From: an uncultured Aliterella sp.
GTDB taxonomy: Bacteria > Cyanobacteriota > Cyanobacteriia > Cyanobacteriales > Chroococcidiopsidaceae
DNA length: 6,439 nt
Assembly: GCA_905479905.1 (NCBI GenBank)
Contig: CAJQOK010000193.1
Coordinates: 1-6,439 of the forward strand
Reading direction: 5' to 3'
In this document: in pieces, positions 1-6,044 of the stretch
Layout: each line of letters opens with the position of its first letter
How positions within the stretch are numbered: position 1 is the first letter of the stretch
Translations under genes and position numbers: made by a program
The notes under the pieces: generated by a model
What the model was told of the DNA's origin: nothing
Databases searched by the model: none
Seen by the model: only the letters and a program-made list of their open reading frames with translations

Positions 1-611
1 ATTACGCAATAGTGCAAAGGACGTTGTACGACATCAACAATCGATGTCGCCATGTTGTCGCGCAAGTAGTCAAAACCTACTTCGCTATTAGTTACATAGG
101 TGATATCGCAGTCATAATTTTTTTTACGCTCGGCTGGGCCCATTCCTTGCTGAATTAAACCAACACTCAGTCCCAAAAAGCGGTGTACTTGTCCCATCCA
201 TTCGGCATCTCGGCGGGCTAGGTAGTCGTTGACGGTGACAACGTGGACTCCTTTACCTGTAAGGGCGTTAAGGTAAGCGGGGAGGGTGGAAACTAATGTT
301 TTTCCTTCTCCGGTTTTCATTTCCGCAATTTGTCCTTTATGCAGAATAGTTCCGCCTAATATTTGCACTTCAAAATGTCGCAATCCTAGTACGCGCTTTC
401 CCGCTTCTCTAACTACAGCAAAAGCTTCGGGAAGTAAATCGTCTAAACTTTCACCTTTATCAAGGCGTTGTTTAAATTCAGCAGTTTTACCAGTTAGCTG
501 TTCATCAGAGAGGATTGAAATCTCCTCGTCTAAAAGGTTAACTTCTTTAACTGCTGGTTGAAATTTTTTGAGCTTACGAGCGTTAGGGTCGCCCAGCAAG
601 GTTTTTAGCAT
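1..611 (-). CDS. secA: Preprotein translocase ATPase SecA, N-terminal part (3' end beyond the left edge)
   Basis: SecA is the cytoplasmic motor ATPase that pushes unfolded preproteins through the SecYEG channel, in cyanobacteria at both plasma and thylakoid membranes. Only the first 203 residues are present; the full protein is usually about 930 residues in cyanobacteria. The N-terminus [16 protein letters not shown] is the usual family start. The Walker A stretch MKTGEGKT lies at residues 98-105, followed by [14 protein letters not shown] (127-140) and [14 protein letters not shown] (175-188), all hallmarks of the first nucleotide-binding domain. The window ends just before the expected DEAD-like Walker B motif. 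The ATG at 611-609 is the natural start; no strong Shine-Dalgarno precedes it. The nearest upstream gene, a cytochrome on the same strand, ends 201 bp away, so secA probably has its own promoter. No frameshift or odd residue is visible in the part shown. Confidence 0.97.
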   Translation of the reverse strand, partial: MLKTLLGDPNARKLKKFQPAVKEVNLLDEEISILSDEQLTGKTAEFKQRLDKGESLDDLLPEAFAVVREAGKRVLGLRHFEVQILGGTILHKGQIAEMKTGEGKTLVSTLPAYLNALTGKGVHVVTVNDYLARRDAEWMGQVHRFLGLSVGLIQQGMGPAERKKNYDCDITYVTNSEVGFDYLRDNMATSIVDVVQRPLHYCV

Positions 612-628
612 GGCAGGTAAATATTTAG

Positions 629-658
629 AATATATGTTTATTTGTGTGGAGTTATCAA
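629..658 (-). promoter_or_regulatory. Putative sigma-70-type promoter of secA
   Basis: On the minus strand TTGATA (658-653) is followed after 18 bp by TATATT (634-629). Each hexamer matches five of six positions of the -35 and -10 consensus. Transcription would start near 622, giving a leader of about 11 nt before the secA ATG at 611. The spacing is acceptable, but the region is A+T-rich and chance matches are common. The rest of the 201-bp gap (612-812) holds no ORF and no hairpin followed by a T-run that would serve as a terminator for the upstream cytochrome gene. Confidence 0.35.
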
Positions 659-812
659 AACTCGCAAGTTGTCAAGCTTATTAAGGCGGCGTTAGCTGAA
701 ACTTTATTCCTCCCTGTAGAAGCTCACTTGTGCCAAATTATGAAACTATATTAATCGTATCATTTCGACCTTAGCTAGAACTGTAGAGGGATGCGAAGTC
801 TTTTGGTAGTGA

Positions 813-1358
813 TTACTGCCATTCGGCACTTAATGTGCGAAAATTAAACTCGTTTGCGCCCACATGACACCCAGCACAGCTACTTAATTCTAGGGGACGG
901 GGTAATTTTACTTGGGGATGCAATGCTTTAAAGTAACGAGATTCACTAATTCTATAAGGTATTTCTTCTTCGTCTTTTAATTGCGATCGCGAAAAAACTT
1001 GTAAGTATTGCCAAACTATTAACCGCGCAGGATCAATTAAAGGTTTTATAGTTACGCCGTAATGTTGGGAATCTTGAATTACTCTTTGCCAAGTTTGTGT
1101 AGGTAGTACCGCCGGGGGTATACCAATATGACAACTAGCGCAGTTTTCTAAATATAGTTCTTGTCCTAGTTGATAGCGAGCGGGAACTATGTCTACTGTG
1201 CCAATTTCTTCGGTGGGGATAGTTTGGGCGCTAGTTATAGTTGCAAGTCCCCAACCCATTGCTAAACTCCACAGCAGAATTAGTAATAGCAAGAAAAAAG
1301 GCGATCGCGTTTGACTTTTAGAGCGGCGTTTTAGTTTAATTTTATTTCTCATACTCAT
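813..1358 (-). CDS. Small diheme c-type cytochrome, exported or membrane-anchored
   Basis: This 181-residue protein has a basic N-terminus (residues 4-18, rich in Lys and Arg) followed by a hydrophobic segment at about 21-43. That segment is either a signal peptide, possibly cut after the TSA at 42-44, or an uncleaved anchor; either way the rest should be in the periplasm or thylakoid lumen. Two covalent haem sites are visible: CASCH at 73-77 and CAGCH at 161-165, 88 residues apart, the second only 16 residues from the C-terminus. This fits the DHC-like diheme cytochrome c group found in many cyanobacteria, whose electron partners are not well defined. After the leader there is no methionine, and only two histidines lie outside the haem motifs (H99 and H147), which suggests bis-histidine ligation. 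A second ATG two codons in (1352) is an equally possible start. Two HIP1 octamers (983-990, 1301-1308) lie inside the gene. It is transcribed away from the toxin-antitoxin pair and towards secA. Confidence 0.85.
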   Translation of the reverse strand: MSMRNKIKLKRRSKSQTRSPFFLLLLILLWSLAMGWGLATITSAQTIPTEEIGTVDIVPARYQLGQELYLENCASCHIGIPPAVLPTQTWQRVIQDSQHYGVTIKPLIDPARLIVWQYLQVFSRSQLKDEEEIPYRISESRYFKALHPQVKLPRPLELSSCAGCHVGANEFNFRTLSAEWQ

Positions 1359-1414
1359 TCGGTGTTGCTGACTACTAGCATTTGTAGACTACCATTACCT
1401 GAAATCACTTAATA

Positions 1415-1432
1415 TCTAGACAAGTGTCTAGA
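1415..1432. promoter_or_regulatory. 18-bp palindrome, candidate operator of the Xre-RES module
   Basis: TCTAGACAAGTGTCTAGA is a perfect inverted repeat with 8-bp arms and a 2-bp centre. It lies 44 bp before the antitoxin ATG and 57 bp from the cytochrome ATG. Xre-type antitoxins usually bind short palindromes in their own promoter and repress the pair as a complex with the toxin, so an operator role is the simplest reading. Related half-sites occur nearby: TGTAGACTA at 1383-1391 resembles TCTAGACTA at 1427-1435, and ACAAGTG recurs at 1420-1426 and 1458-1464. No T-run follows, so a terminator is unlikely. Confidence 0.5.
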
Positions 1433-1439
1433 CTAATTT

Positions 1440-1451
1440 TAAGTATACTTA
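1440..1451 (+). promoter_or_regulatory. 12-bp palindrome overlapping the putative -10 of the toxin-antitoxin promoter
   Basis: TAAGTATACTTA is a perfect 12-bp palindrome. It contains TATACT (1444-1449), a five-of-six match to a -10 box, which would start transcription near 1456 and leave a leader of about 20 nt before the ATG at 1476. No good -35 hexamer sits at standard spacing; the 18-bp palindrome occupies that region, as would be expected if a repressor covers it. A further TATAC follows at 1454-1458. The promoter call is weak on its own; the palindrome itself is a direct observation. Confidence 0.4.
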
Positions 1452-1475
1452 GTTATACAAGTGCGAAAAACAGTT

Positions 1476-1826
1476 ATGACAACTAAAACTACTTATATCA
1501 ACAGATTAAATCCTTTAGAGATTCGGCAAAGCTTAGGACTATCGCAAGAACGTATGAGCTATTTATTACACATCAGTACAAAAACTTTGGGGCGTTGGGA
1601 AAAAGGAGAGACATTACCCAACGGGGAAGCCAAACAATACTTAGCAAAACTCAAAGAGATAGCAGATTTAGCGCATATGGTTTATACGCCTCCTGGTGTT
1701 TACGAATTTATGTCAACTCCGATGGCAGTTTTTGACGGTTATACAGCTTTAGATTTGATTCGCCTTAATCAGCACGAGCGAGTAATTGCTCAATTAGCGG
1801 CGGATTACGAAGGACTTGGTTATTAG
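1476..1826 (+). CDS. Xre/MbcA/ParS-type antitoxin (HTH plus toxin-binding domain)
   Basis: This is the antitoxin and probable autorepressor of the RES toxin that follows. From the ATG at 1476 it has 116 residues. An Xre-like helix-turn-helix covers about residues 14-49, with LGLSQERMSYLL (20-31) as the first helices and TLGRWEKGETLPN (37-49) as the recognition region. A ParS/MbcA-type toxin-binding domain (formerly DUF2384) follows at about 60-116, recognisable from STPMAVFDGYTALDLI (80-95) and the HERVIAQL stretch (100-107). The same frame is open to a GTG at 1461, which would add five residues, but that start would sit almost on the predicted transcription start, so the ATG is preferred. 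Neither start has a clear Shine-Dalgarno. The toxin begins 2 bp after the stop, as expected for a co-translated pair. The palindromes just upstream are likely operators. The family assignment is confident; neutralisation and repression are inferred from characterised Xre-RES pairs. Confidence 0.9.
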   Translation: MTTKTTYINRLNPLEIRQSLGLSQERMSYLLHISTKTLGRWEKGETLPNGEAKQYLAKLKEIADLAHMVYTPPGVYEFMSTPMAVFDGYTALDLIRLNQHERVIAQLAADYEGLGY

Positions 1827-1828
1827 TA

Positions 1829-2362
1829 GTGCTTCAACCTTTGATAAAATCGCGGTCAGGTTATGGAGTCCGCCATATTCCTGATGGTGCTTACAATGTG
1901 TATGATTTTAGTCGTGCAGGTGTGGCTACAGATAATCGCTGGAATAGACAGGGAGAACCGACGCTGTATTTAGCTAGTGAAAAAGATGTAGCGTTAGGAG
2001 AATGGTCGCGTCACTTGCAAGTTGAGCGCTCTGTTGAATTAGTTAAAAATGTAAAAAGAAGAAAAGTTTATCGGTTTGAAGTTAAGCTTACTTCTACAAT
2101 AGATTTATGCGATCGCTATGTTTGGCAAGCTTTATCACTGCAAGATGCTCCTAATTGTTTTCTTAATAAAGACACCGCAAGAGCTATAGCCGGATTTATT
2201 CGCCACACAACGCAAGTAGAAGCAATATTTGTCCCTTCAGTAGTGTTTTTAGATCGCCCTGATAAGTGGGTATTAGTAGTTTTTCTCGAAAAGCTTTCTA
2301 CAAATTTTTATGAGTTTTTGCCTAACTGTGTAGAAGATGGATATTTTGCCGTAGATTCGTAA
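1829..2362 (+). CDS. RES-domain toxin, probable NAD+-degrading enzyme
   Basis: RES toxins such as MbcT of Mycobacterium tuberculosis and Res of Pseudomonas putida destroy cellular NAD+ and stop growth unless held by their Xre/MbcA partner. The 177-residue protein carries the RES signature in order: R15 (GVRHI), R37 in NRWNRQG (36-42), Y47 in TLYLAS (45-50), E58 in ALGEW (55-59) and S137 in the VPSVVF stretch (135-140). The spacing of R37, Y47 and E58 resembles the Arg-Tyr-Glu set of MbcT. The whole domain seems intact, so an active toxin is expected. The start is GTG at 1829, 2 bp after the antitoxin stop, consistent with translational coupling. A HIP1 octamer (2109-2116) lies in the coding sequence, which suggests long residence in a cyanobacterial genome. 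By eye the gene is more A+T-rich than pheS (the line 2281-2340 is 30% G+C). Whether it is a hydrolase or a phosphorylase cannot be told from sequence. Confidence 0.9.
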   Translation: MLQPLIKSRSGYGVRHIPDGAYNVYDFSRAGVATDNRWNRQGEPTLYLASEKDVALGEWSRHLQVERSVELVKNVKRRKVYRFEVKLTSTIDLCDRYVWQALSLQDAPNCFLNKDTARAIAGFIRHTTQVEAIFVPSVVFLDRPDKWVLVVFLEKLSTNFYEFLPNCVEDGYFAVDS

Positions 2363-2367
2363 ATACG

Positions 2368-3276
2368 TTAAGGAATAGAAACTTGGCGCAATAATTTCTC
2401 AACTACAGTTTTGGCTTTGCGTCCCCCGGATGGAATTAGGCGATGACTTAGTACATGAGGTGCGAGTAATTTAATATCATCGGGAATAGCATAAGTGCGA
2501 TCGCTCAAAAAAGCCAAAGCCTGAGTTGCTTTTTGTAAGGCGATCGTTCCGCGAGGACTAACACCAAGGGCAATTTCTTCATCTTCTCGCGTCGCCCGAA
2601 CTAAATCAAGAATGTATTGTTGCAAAGAAGTTTCAACTTTAACCTGGCTGCATTGTTTGCGTAATTCTTGCACCTCATCCAAACTAATACAAGGTTGCAA
2701 ATCTTCCACTTTTACACCCGCTTGTAAACGTTGCAACATTTGTAGTTCTTCGTTTTGGCTGGGATAACCCAAAGTTAAGGATAAAATAAACCGATCCATT
2801 TGCGCCTCTGGAAGCGGAAATGTACCTTGGTATTCAATGGGGTTTTGCGTCGCAATGACAAAAAATGGCGTGGGAACTTTGCGAGAAACACCGTCAACGG
2901 TTACTTGCTGTTCTTCCATCACTTCTAGCAAAGCCGATTGAGTGCGGGGTGTAGCGCGGTTAATTTCATCTACTAACAGGATATTTGCAAATACGGGGCC
3001 AGGGAGATATTCAAATTCGCCATTTTTGGGATTCCAAATGTTTGTCCCTGTAACATCCGTAGGAAGTAAATCCGGGGTACATTGCAGGCGTTGAAATTTG
3101 CCATCTATAGAACGGGCTAAAGACTTTGCAAGCAGGGTTTTTCCTACTCCAGGGACATCTTCTAATAAAGCATGACCCCCACTAAGCAATGCTACTAAAA
3201 CTAGGCGTATAGCTTCAGATTTGCCGACAATTGTACGACCGAGATTTTGAGTTAAGGTGTCGAGAAGCTGTCTCAC
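2368..3276 (-). CDS. MoxR-family AAA+ ATPase
   Basis: MoxR ATPases are cytoplasmic AAA+ proteins thought to act as chaperones in assembling or activating specific complexes, often with von Willebrand-factor-A proteins. From the GTG at 3276 the protein has 302 residues. It shows Walker A (EDVPGVGKTLLA, 39-50), Walker B (NILLVDEINRA, 98-108, with D103 and E104), sensor 1 (FVIATQNP, 139-146), a probable arginine finger in EAQMDRF (R162) and sensor 2 SPRG (240-243). The ATPase core is therefore complete. An ATG at 3318 is also in frame and would add 14 residues inside the end of ribF. The GTG is preferred because it forms a GTGA overlap with the ribF stop and gives an N-terminus (RQLLDTLTQNLGRTIVGK) like other cyanobacterial MoxR proteins. 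It is the last gene of the probable surE-ribF-moxR operon. No DUF58 or VWA partner gene lies in the window, so the client is unknown. It converges on the RES toxin gene with a 5-bp gap. Confidence 0.93.
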   Translation of the reverse strand: MRQLLDTLTQNLGRTIVGKSEAIRLVLVALLSGGHALLEDVPGVGKTLLAKSLARSIDGKFQRLQCTPDLLPTDVTGTNIWNPKNGEFEYLPGPVFANILLVDEINRATPRTQSALLEVMEEQQVTVDGVSRKVPTPFFVIATQNPIEYQGTFPLPEAQMDRFILSLTLGYPSQNEELQMLQRLQAGVKVEDLQPCISLDEVQELRKQCSQVKVETSLQQYILDLVRATREDEEIALGVSPRGTIALQKATQALAFLSDRTYAIPDDIKLLAPHVLSHRLIPSGGRKAKTVVEKLLRQVSIP

Positions 3277-4196
3277 AGTAAAGGTGAAGTCTCCAATGTG
3301 GCTTTTGCGCGATCGCAATCTATTTTAATCTGGTTTTTCAAAGCGTCCAAAGACTCAAATTTTTGTTCTGGGCGTAAAAACTGTTCTAGTTCCACCGTCA
3401 GGATTTTTCCATACAAATCCCCAGACCAATCTATCAAATATACCTCTACTGATTGATTTGTCCCGTTTACTGTCGGACGATTGCCAATATTCATTACTCC
3501 AACAATCGGCGATTTATCATTAGGAAGGTAAACTTTAACAGCATAAACACCGTTGCTAGGTAAAAATTTCTCCATTGGTAGGTCAATATTTGCCGTCGGG
3601 AAACCGATAGTTCTACCTAACTGTTTGCCTTTAACTACTGTACCAACTAGGCTATAAGCCCGTCCTAAGAGGAGTAGGGCGCGATTTAAGTTTCCTTGTT
3701 CTAAAGCTTGACGAATGGCAGAACTACTAATTCTTTCGCCTTCGCAGTTATGTAAAGGTACAATCGTTGTCGGAATGTTATAGTTTGAAGCGATCGCACT
3801 TAAATCACTAACAGTACCAGTACGTCCTTTACCAAAGCAAAAATCTTGTCCGACGCTGATAGAGTGCGATCGCAATTGTTGTACTAAAATCTTCTCTACA
3901 AACTCTTGTGGACTTAAACACGCAAGTTCCCTGTCAAAAGGTAACAATACTAATTGTTCTACTCCTAATCTCTCTAACTCTTGCACCTTCTCACTTTGAG
4001 GAGTTAACAGACTGCGACGTTTTCCCGTAAAAAATTCTTGAGGATGGGGATTAAAAGTTACAACTGTTGAAACTATCTCCCCTTGTTTTAAGACAGGTTG
4101 AATTACCTGCTGATGCCCGCGATGTACGCCGTCAAAATTCCCCAGGGCAACAGCAGTAGGTTTTAAAGCTTTAATTAGAGAAGAAGTAACCCACAC
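3273..4196 (-). CDS. ribF: Bifunctional riboflavin kinase / FAD synthetase RibF
   Basis: RibF phosphorylates riboflavin to FMN and adenylylates FMN to FAD in the cytoplasm. At 307 residues it has the usual two-domain length. The N-terminal FAD synthetase domain has GNFDGVHRGHQ (19-29, with the H25..H28 nucleotidyltransferase motif), FNPHP (48-52), GQDFCFGKGRTG (116-127) and ISSSAIR (156-162). The C-terminal flavokinase domain has GRTIGFPTANI (194-204, PTAN motif), NIGNRPT (237-243) and the conserved E251 in EVYLIDW. The start taken is GTG at 4196, preceded by AAAGG, which may help as a ribosome site but lies too close to be canonical. The WVTSS that follows is typical of cyanobacterial RibF. 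The frame stays open upstream into the surE stop region without another ATG, GTG or TTG. It lies 38 bp after surE, and its TGA overlaps the moxR GTG. HIP1 octamers occur at 3309-3316, 3790-3797 and 3866-3873. No FMN riboswitch is visible upstream. Confidence 0.95.
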   Translation of the reverse strand: MWVTSSLIKALKPTAVALGNFDGVHRGHQQVIQPVLKQGEIVSTVVTFNPHPQEFFTGKRRSLLTPQSEKVQELERLGVEQLVLLPFDRELACLSPQEFVEKILVQQLRSHSISVGQDFCFGKGRTGTVSDLSAIASNYNIPTTIVPLHNCEGERISSSAIRQALEQGNLNRALLLLGRAYSLVGTVVKGKQLGRTIGFPTANIDLPMEKFLPSNGVYAVKVYLPNDKSPIVGVMNIGNRPTVNGTNQSVEVYLIDWSGDLYGKILTVELEQFLRPEQKFESLDALKNQIKIDCDRAKATLETSPLL

Positions 4197-4234
4197 CTTT
4201 ACATAGTGCCATGAATAAAGAAATGTAACGACAA

Positions 4235-5032
4235 TTATTTATAAGGAAAATCAAATTTCTTACTCGCTAACTCTTTTAGTCCTGAAGCATAAGTAAGGTT
4301 ATATTGCAAGGGGGTAATAGTAATATAATTATTGCGAATTGCCTCAACATCGGTAGGGACATCGGCGGGTAAATTTAACCCCGGTTCGACCACTTCTTCT
4401 AAAAGTTCGCCAGCTAACCAGTAGTAAGTTTTACCACGAGGATCGACACGCTTTTCAAATACATCAATATAGCGGCGAATCCCCTGACGAGTAATTAAAA
4501 CTCCAGCAATTTCCGATGCAGGTATAGCGGGAACATTGACATTAAGTAGCATTGAACCTAAAGGGGAAGTTTCTAGTTGTTTTAGCAAACTAACGGCAAA
4601 ATCCGCCGCAGGCTGAAACTGTTGGCTACTGAAGCTAGTAAGACTAATTGCAATGCTAGGAATTCCCTCGATTGTACCTTCCATTGCTGCCGATACCGTA
4701 CCAGAATAGAGAACATCTGTACCTAAATTGCTACCTTGATTGATGCCCGAAACGACAAAATCTGGAGGACTATCCAGCAATGCCCATAACGCCAGTTTAA
4801 CGCAGTCTGAAGGAGTGCCAGAACAAGCCCAAGCTTTGATACTAGGGTGAAAAACTCCCGTTACAATGTCCGCACGGATGGGTTGATGCAAAGTTAAACC
4901 GTGTCCTGTCGCCGATCGCTCTCGGTCGGGACAAACTACAGTAACATCATGATTGGCAGCAGCTAGAGTATTGGCTAAACTACGAATTCCTGGGGCAAAA
5001 ATACCGTCATCGTTACTAATTAACAGTTTCAT
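4235..5032 (-). CDS. surE: 5'/3'-nucleotidase SurE
   Basis: SurE is a cytoplasmic metal-dependent phosphatase that removes phosphate from nucleoside 5'- and 3'-monophosphates, and in some species from short polyphosphate; it is linked to survival under stress in other bacteria. The protein has 265 residues, the normal length. Metal ligands are visible: D8 and D9 in SNDDG (6-10), S40 in [10 protein letters not shown] (36-45) and N98 in SGINQGSN (95-102). The conserved [11 protein letters not shown] lies at 109-119. The ATG at 5032 gives the family N-terminus [10 protein letters not shown]. It is the first gene of the probable surE-ribF-moxR operon (38 bp to ribF). Its start is only 22 bp from the divergent pheS start, and no Shine-Dalgarno is seen, so its transcript may be nearly leaderless or may start inside pheS. 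The enzyme assignment is firm; the natural substrate is not determined by sequence. Confidence 0.95.
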   Translation of the reverse strand: MKLLISNDDGIFAPGIRSLANTLAAANHDVTVVCPDRERSATGHGLTLHQPIRADIVTGVFHPSIKAWACSGTPSDCVKLALWALLDSPPDFVVSGINQGSNLGTDVLYSGTVSAAMEGTIEGIPSIAISLTSFSSQQFQPAADFAVSLLKQLETSPLGSMLLNVNVPAIPASEIAGVLITRQGIRRYIDVFEKRVDPRGKTYYWLAGELLEEVVEPGLNLPADVPTDVEAIRNNYITITPLQYNLTYASGLKELASKKFDFPYK

Positions 5033-5054
5033 TTAGAGTAAAAATTATAAGACT
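5033..5054. promoter_or_regulatory. 22-bp divergent surE/pheS intergenic region with -10-like sequence on both strands
   Basis: The start codons of surE and pheS are separated by only 22 bp of mostly A and T. On the minus strand a perfect TATAAT lies at 5049-5044, 11 nt before the surE ATG, which would leave a leader of about five nt. On the plus strand TATAAG at 5046-5051 overlaps it. I found no convincing -35 at normal spacing on either strand, and neither gene has a Shine-Dalgarno. The true promoters may lie inside the opposite gene. Low confidence as a functional site. Confidence 0.25.
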
Positions 5055-6044
5055 ATGAGCAATTTAGAAGCACAGTTAGAAACACTACGACTTGCAGCCA
5101 AAAGTGCGATTTCTACTGCCGATACTTTAGAACGGATAGAGGAACTTAGATTAGTTTACCTTGGGAAGAAAGGGGAACTATCGTTAGTATTGCGGGAAAT
5201 GGGTAAGTTAAGCGCTGAAGAACGCCCCGTAGTAGGTGCGATCGCAAATACCGTCAAAGAAGCTGTTCAAAAGGATTTAGATCAGCGCCGAAACGAGTTA
5301 CAAGCCGATTTAATTGCAGCACAGTTAGCCGCCGAAACCATTGATGTAACAATGCCAGCCGTTTACAGCCCTCTAGGGCGCGTTCATCCCCTGAACAGTA
5401 CAATTGACCGCGTACTCGATATATTTGTAGGCATGGGTTATACAGTAGCCGATGGGCCAGAAATGGAGACAGACTACTACAACTTTGAGGCGTTAAATTT
5501 TTTACCTGATCACCCAGCGCGGGATATGCAAGATACTTTGTATTTGCCCGATGGTAATTTATTGCGAACTCATACTTCAAATGTTCAAGTTCGCTACATG
5601 GAAGATAACGATCCGCCGATGAGAATTGCTGTACCGGGAAAATGCTATAGGCGCGATACAGTAGATGCTAGTCACGCGGCGGTATTCCATCAAATAGAAA
5701 TTTTAGCAGTTGATGAAGGACTAACTTTTACCGATTTAAAAGGGACAGTTAAGGAGTTTTTGCAACAAATGTTCGGCGATGTCCCCATTCGGTTTCGGGC
5801 GAGTTATTTCCCCTTTACCGAACCTTCGGCGGAGGTTGATATGGAATGGAATGGGCGCTGGCTAGAGGTTATGGGTTGCGGAATGGTCGATCCAAACGTA
5901 CTAAAAGCTGTGGGTTACGATCCGGAAGTTTATACCGGGTTTGCGGCGGGTATGGGTGTCGAACGTTTGACAATGGTATTACACCAAATTGATGATATTC
6001 GCCGCTTTTATGCCAGTGATTTGCGCTTTTTGCAGCAATTTTAA
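5055..6044 (+). CDS. pheS: Phenylalanine-tRNA ligase alpha subunit PheS
   Basis: PheS is the catalytic subunit of the cytoplasmic (alpha-beta)2 phenylalanyl-tRNA synthetase, which charges tRNA-Phe. The 329 residues match the usual bacterial length. An N-terminal coiled-coil arm (about 1-90, Glu-, Leu- and Arg-rich) that contacts tRNA precedes the class II catalytic core. Core motifs are GRVHPL (109-114), LRTHTS (170-175), CYRRD (197-201), motif 2 FHQIE (211-215), the phenylalanine-pocket stretch YFPFTEPS (251-258) and motif 3 GMGVERL (299-305). All are intact. The start ATG at 5055 gives the family N-terminus; no Shine-Dalgarno is seen. The beta-subunit gene pheT is not adjacent, as is common in cyanobacteria. 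The gene is divergent from surE and ends convergently with the recQ-like gene, the stop codons overlapping. A HIP1 octamer lies at 5238-5245. Confidence 0.98.
   Translation: MSNLEAQLETLRLAAKSAISTADTLERIEELRLVYLGKKGELSLVLREMGKLSAEERPVVGAIANTVKEAVQKDLDQRRNELQADLIAAQLAAETIDVTMPAVYSPLGRVHPLNSTIDRVLDIFVGMGYTVADGPEMETDYYNFEALNFLPDHPARDMQDTLYLPDGNLLRTHTSNVQVRYMEDNDPPMRIAVPGKCYRRDTVDASHAAVFHQIEILAVDEGLTFTDLKGTVKEFLQQMFGDVPIRFRASYFPFTEPSAEVDMEWNGRWLEVMGCGMVDPNVLKAVGYDPEVYTGFAAGMGVERLTMVLHQIDDIRRFYASDLRFLQQF

Noticed and set aside
286..561. Plus-strand open frame of 91 codons
   Set aside because: It lies wholly antisense to secA, whose minus-strand reading is an unmistakable family match; the plus-strand product is Ser/Pro/Cys-rich with no recognisable domain.
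693..790. Imperfect direct repeats (TTAGCTGAAACT / TTAGCTAGAACT and CTGTAGA at 714 and 781) between secA and the cytochrome gene
   Set aside because: Too short and imperfect to separate from chance in an A+T-rich spacer; no palindrome or promoter spacing supports a function.
805..820. Short hairpin GGTAGT/ACTGCC near the cytochrome stop as terminator
   Set aside because: On the relevant minus strand the stem has a C-A mismatch and is followed by A residues rather than a T-run.
1461..1475. GTG at 1461 as antitoxin start
   Set aside because: It adds only five residues before the ATG, and would leave a leader of about five nt from the putative -10; no Shine-Dalgarno supports it. It remains possible.
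1829..2362. Mobile-element boundaries around the toxin-antitoxin pair
   Set aside because: No terminal inverted repeats, target duplications, integrase or transposase are visible; the palindromes upstream are better explained as operators.
4197..4234. FMN riboswitch or other leader before ribF
   Set aside because: Only 38 bp separate surE and ribF, far too short for an FMN riboswitch, and no conserved element is seen.
5254..5580. Minus-strand open frame of 108 codons
   Set aside because: Antisense to the conserved pheS coding sequence, with no domain or start signal; a shadow frame.
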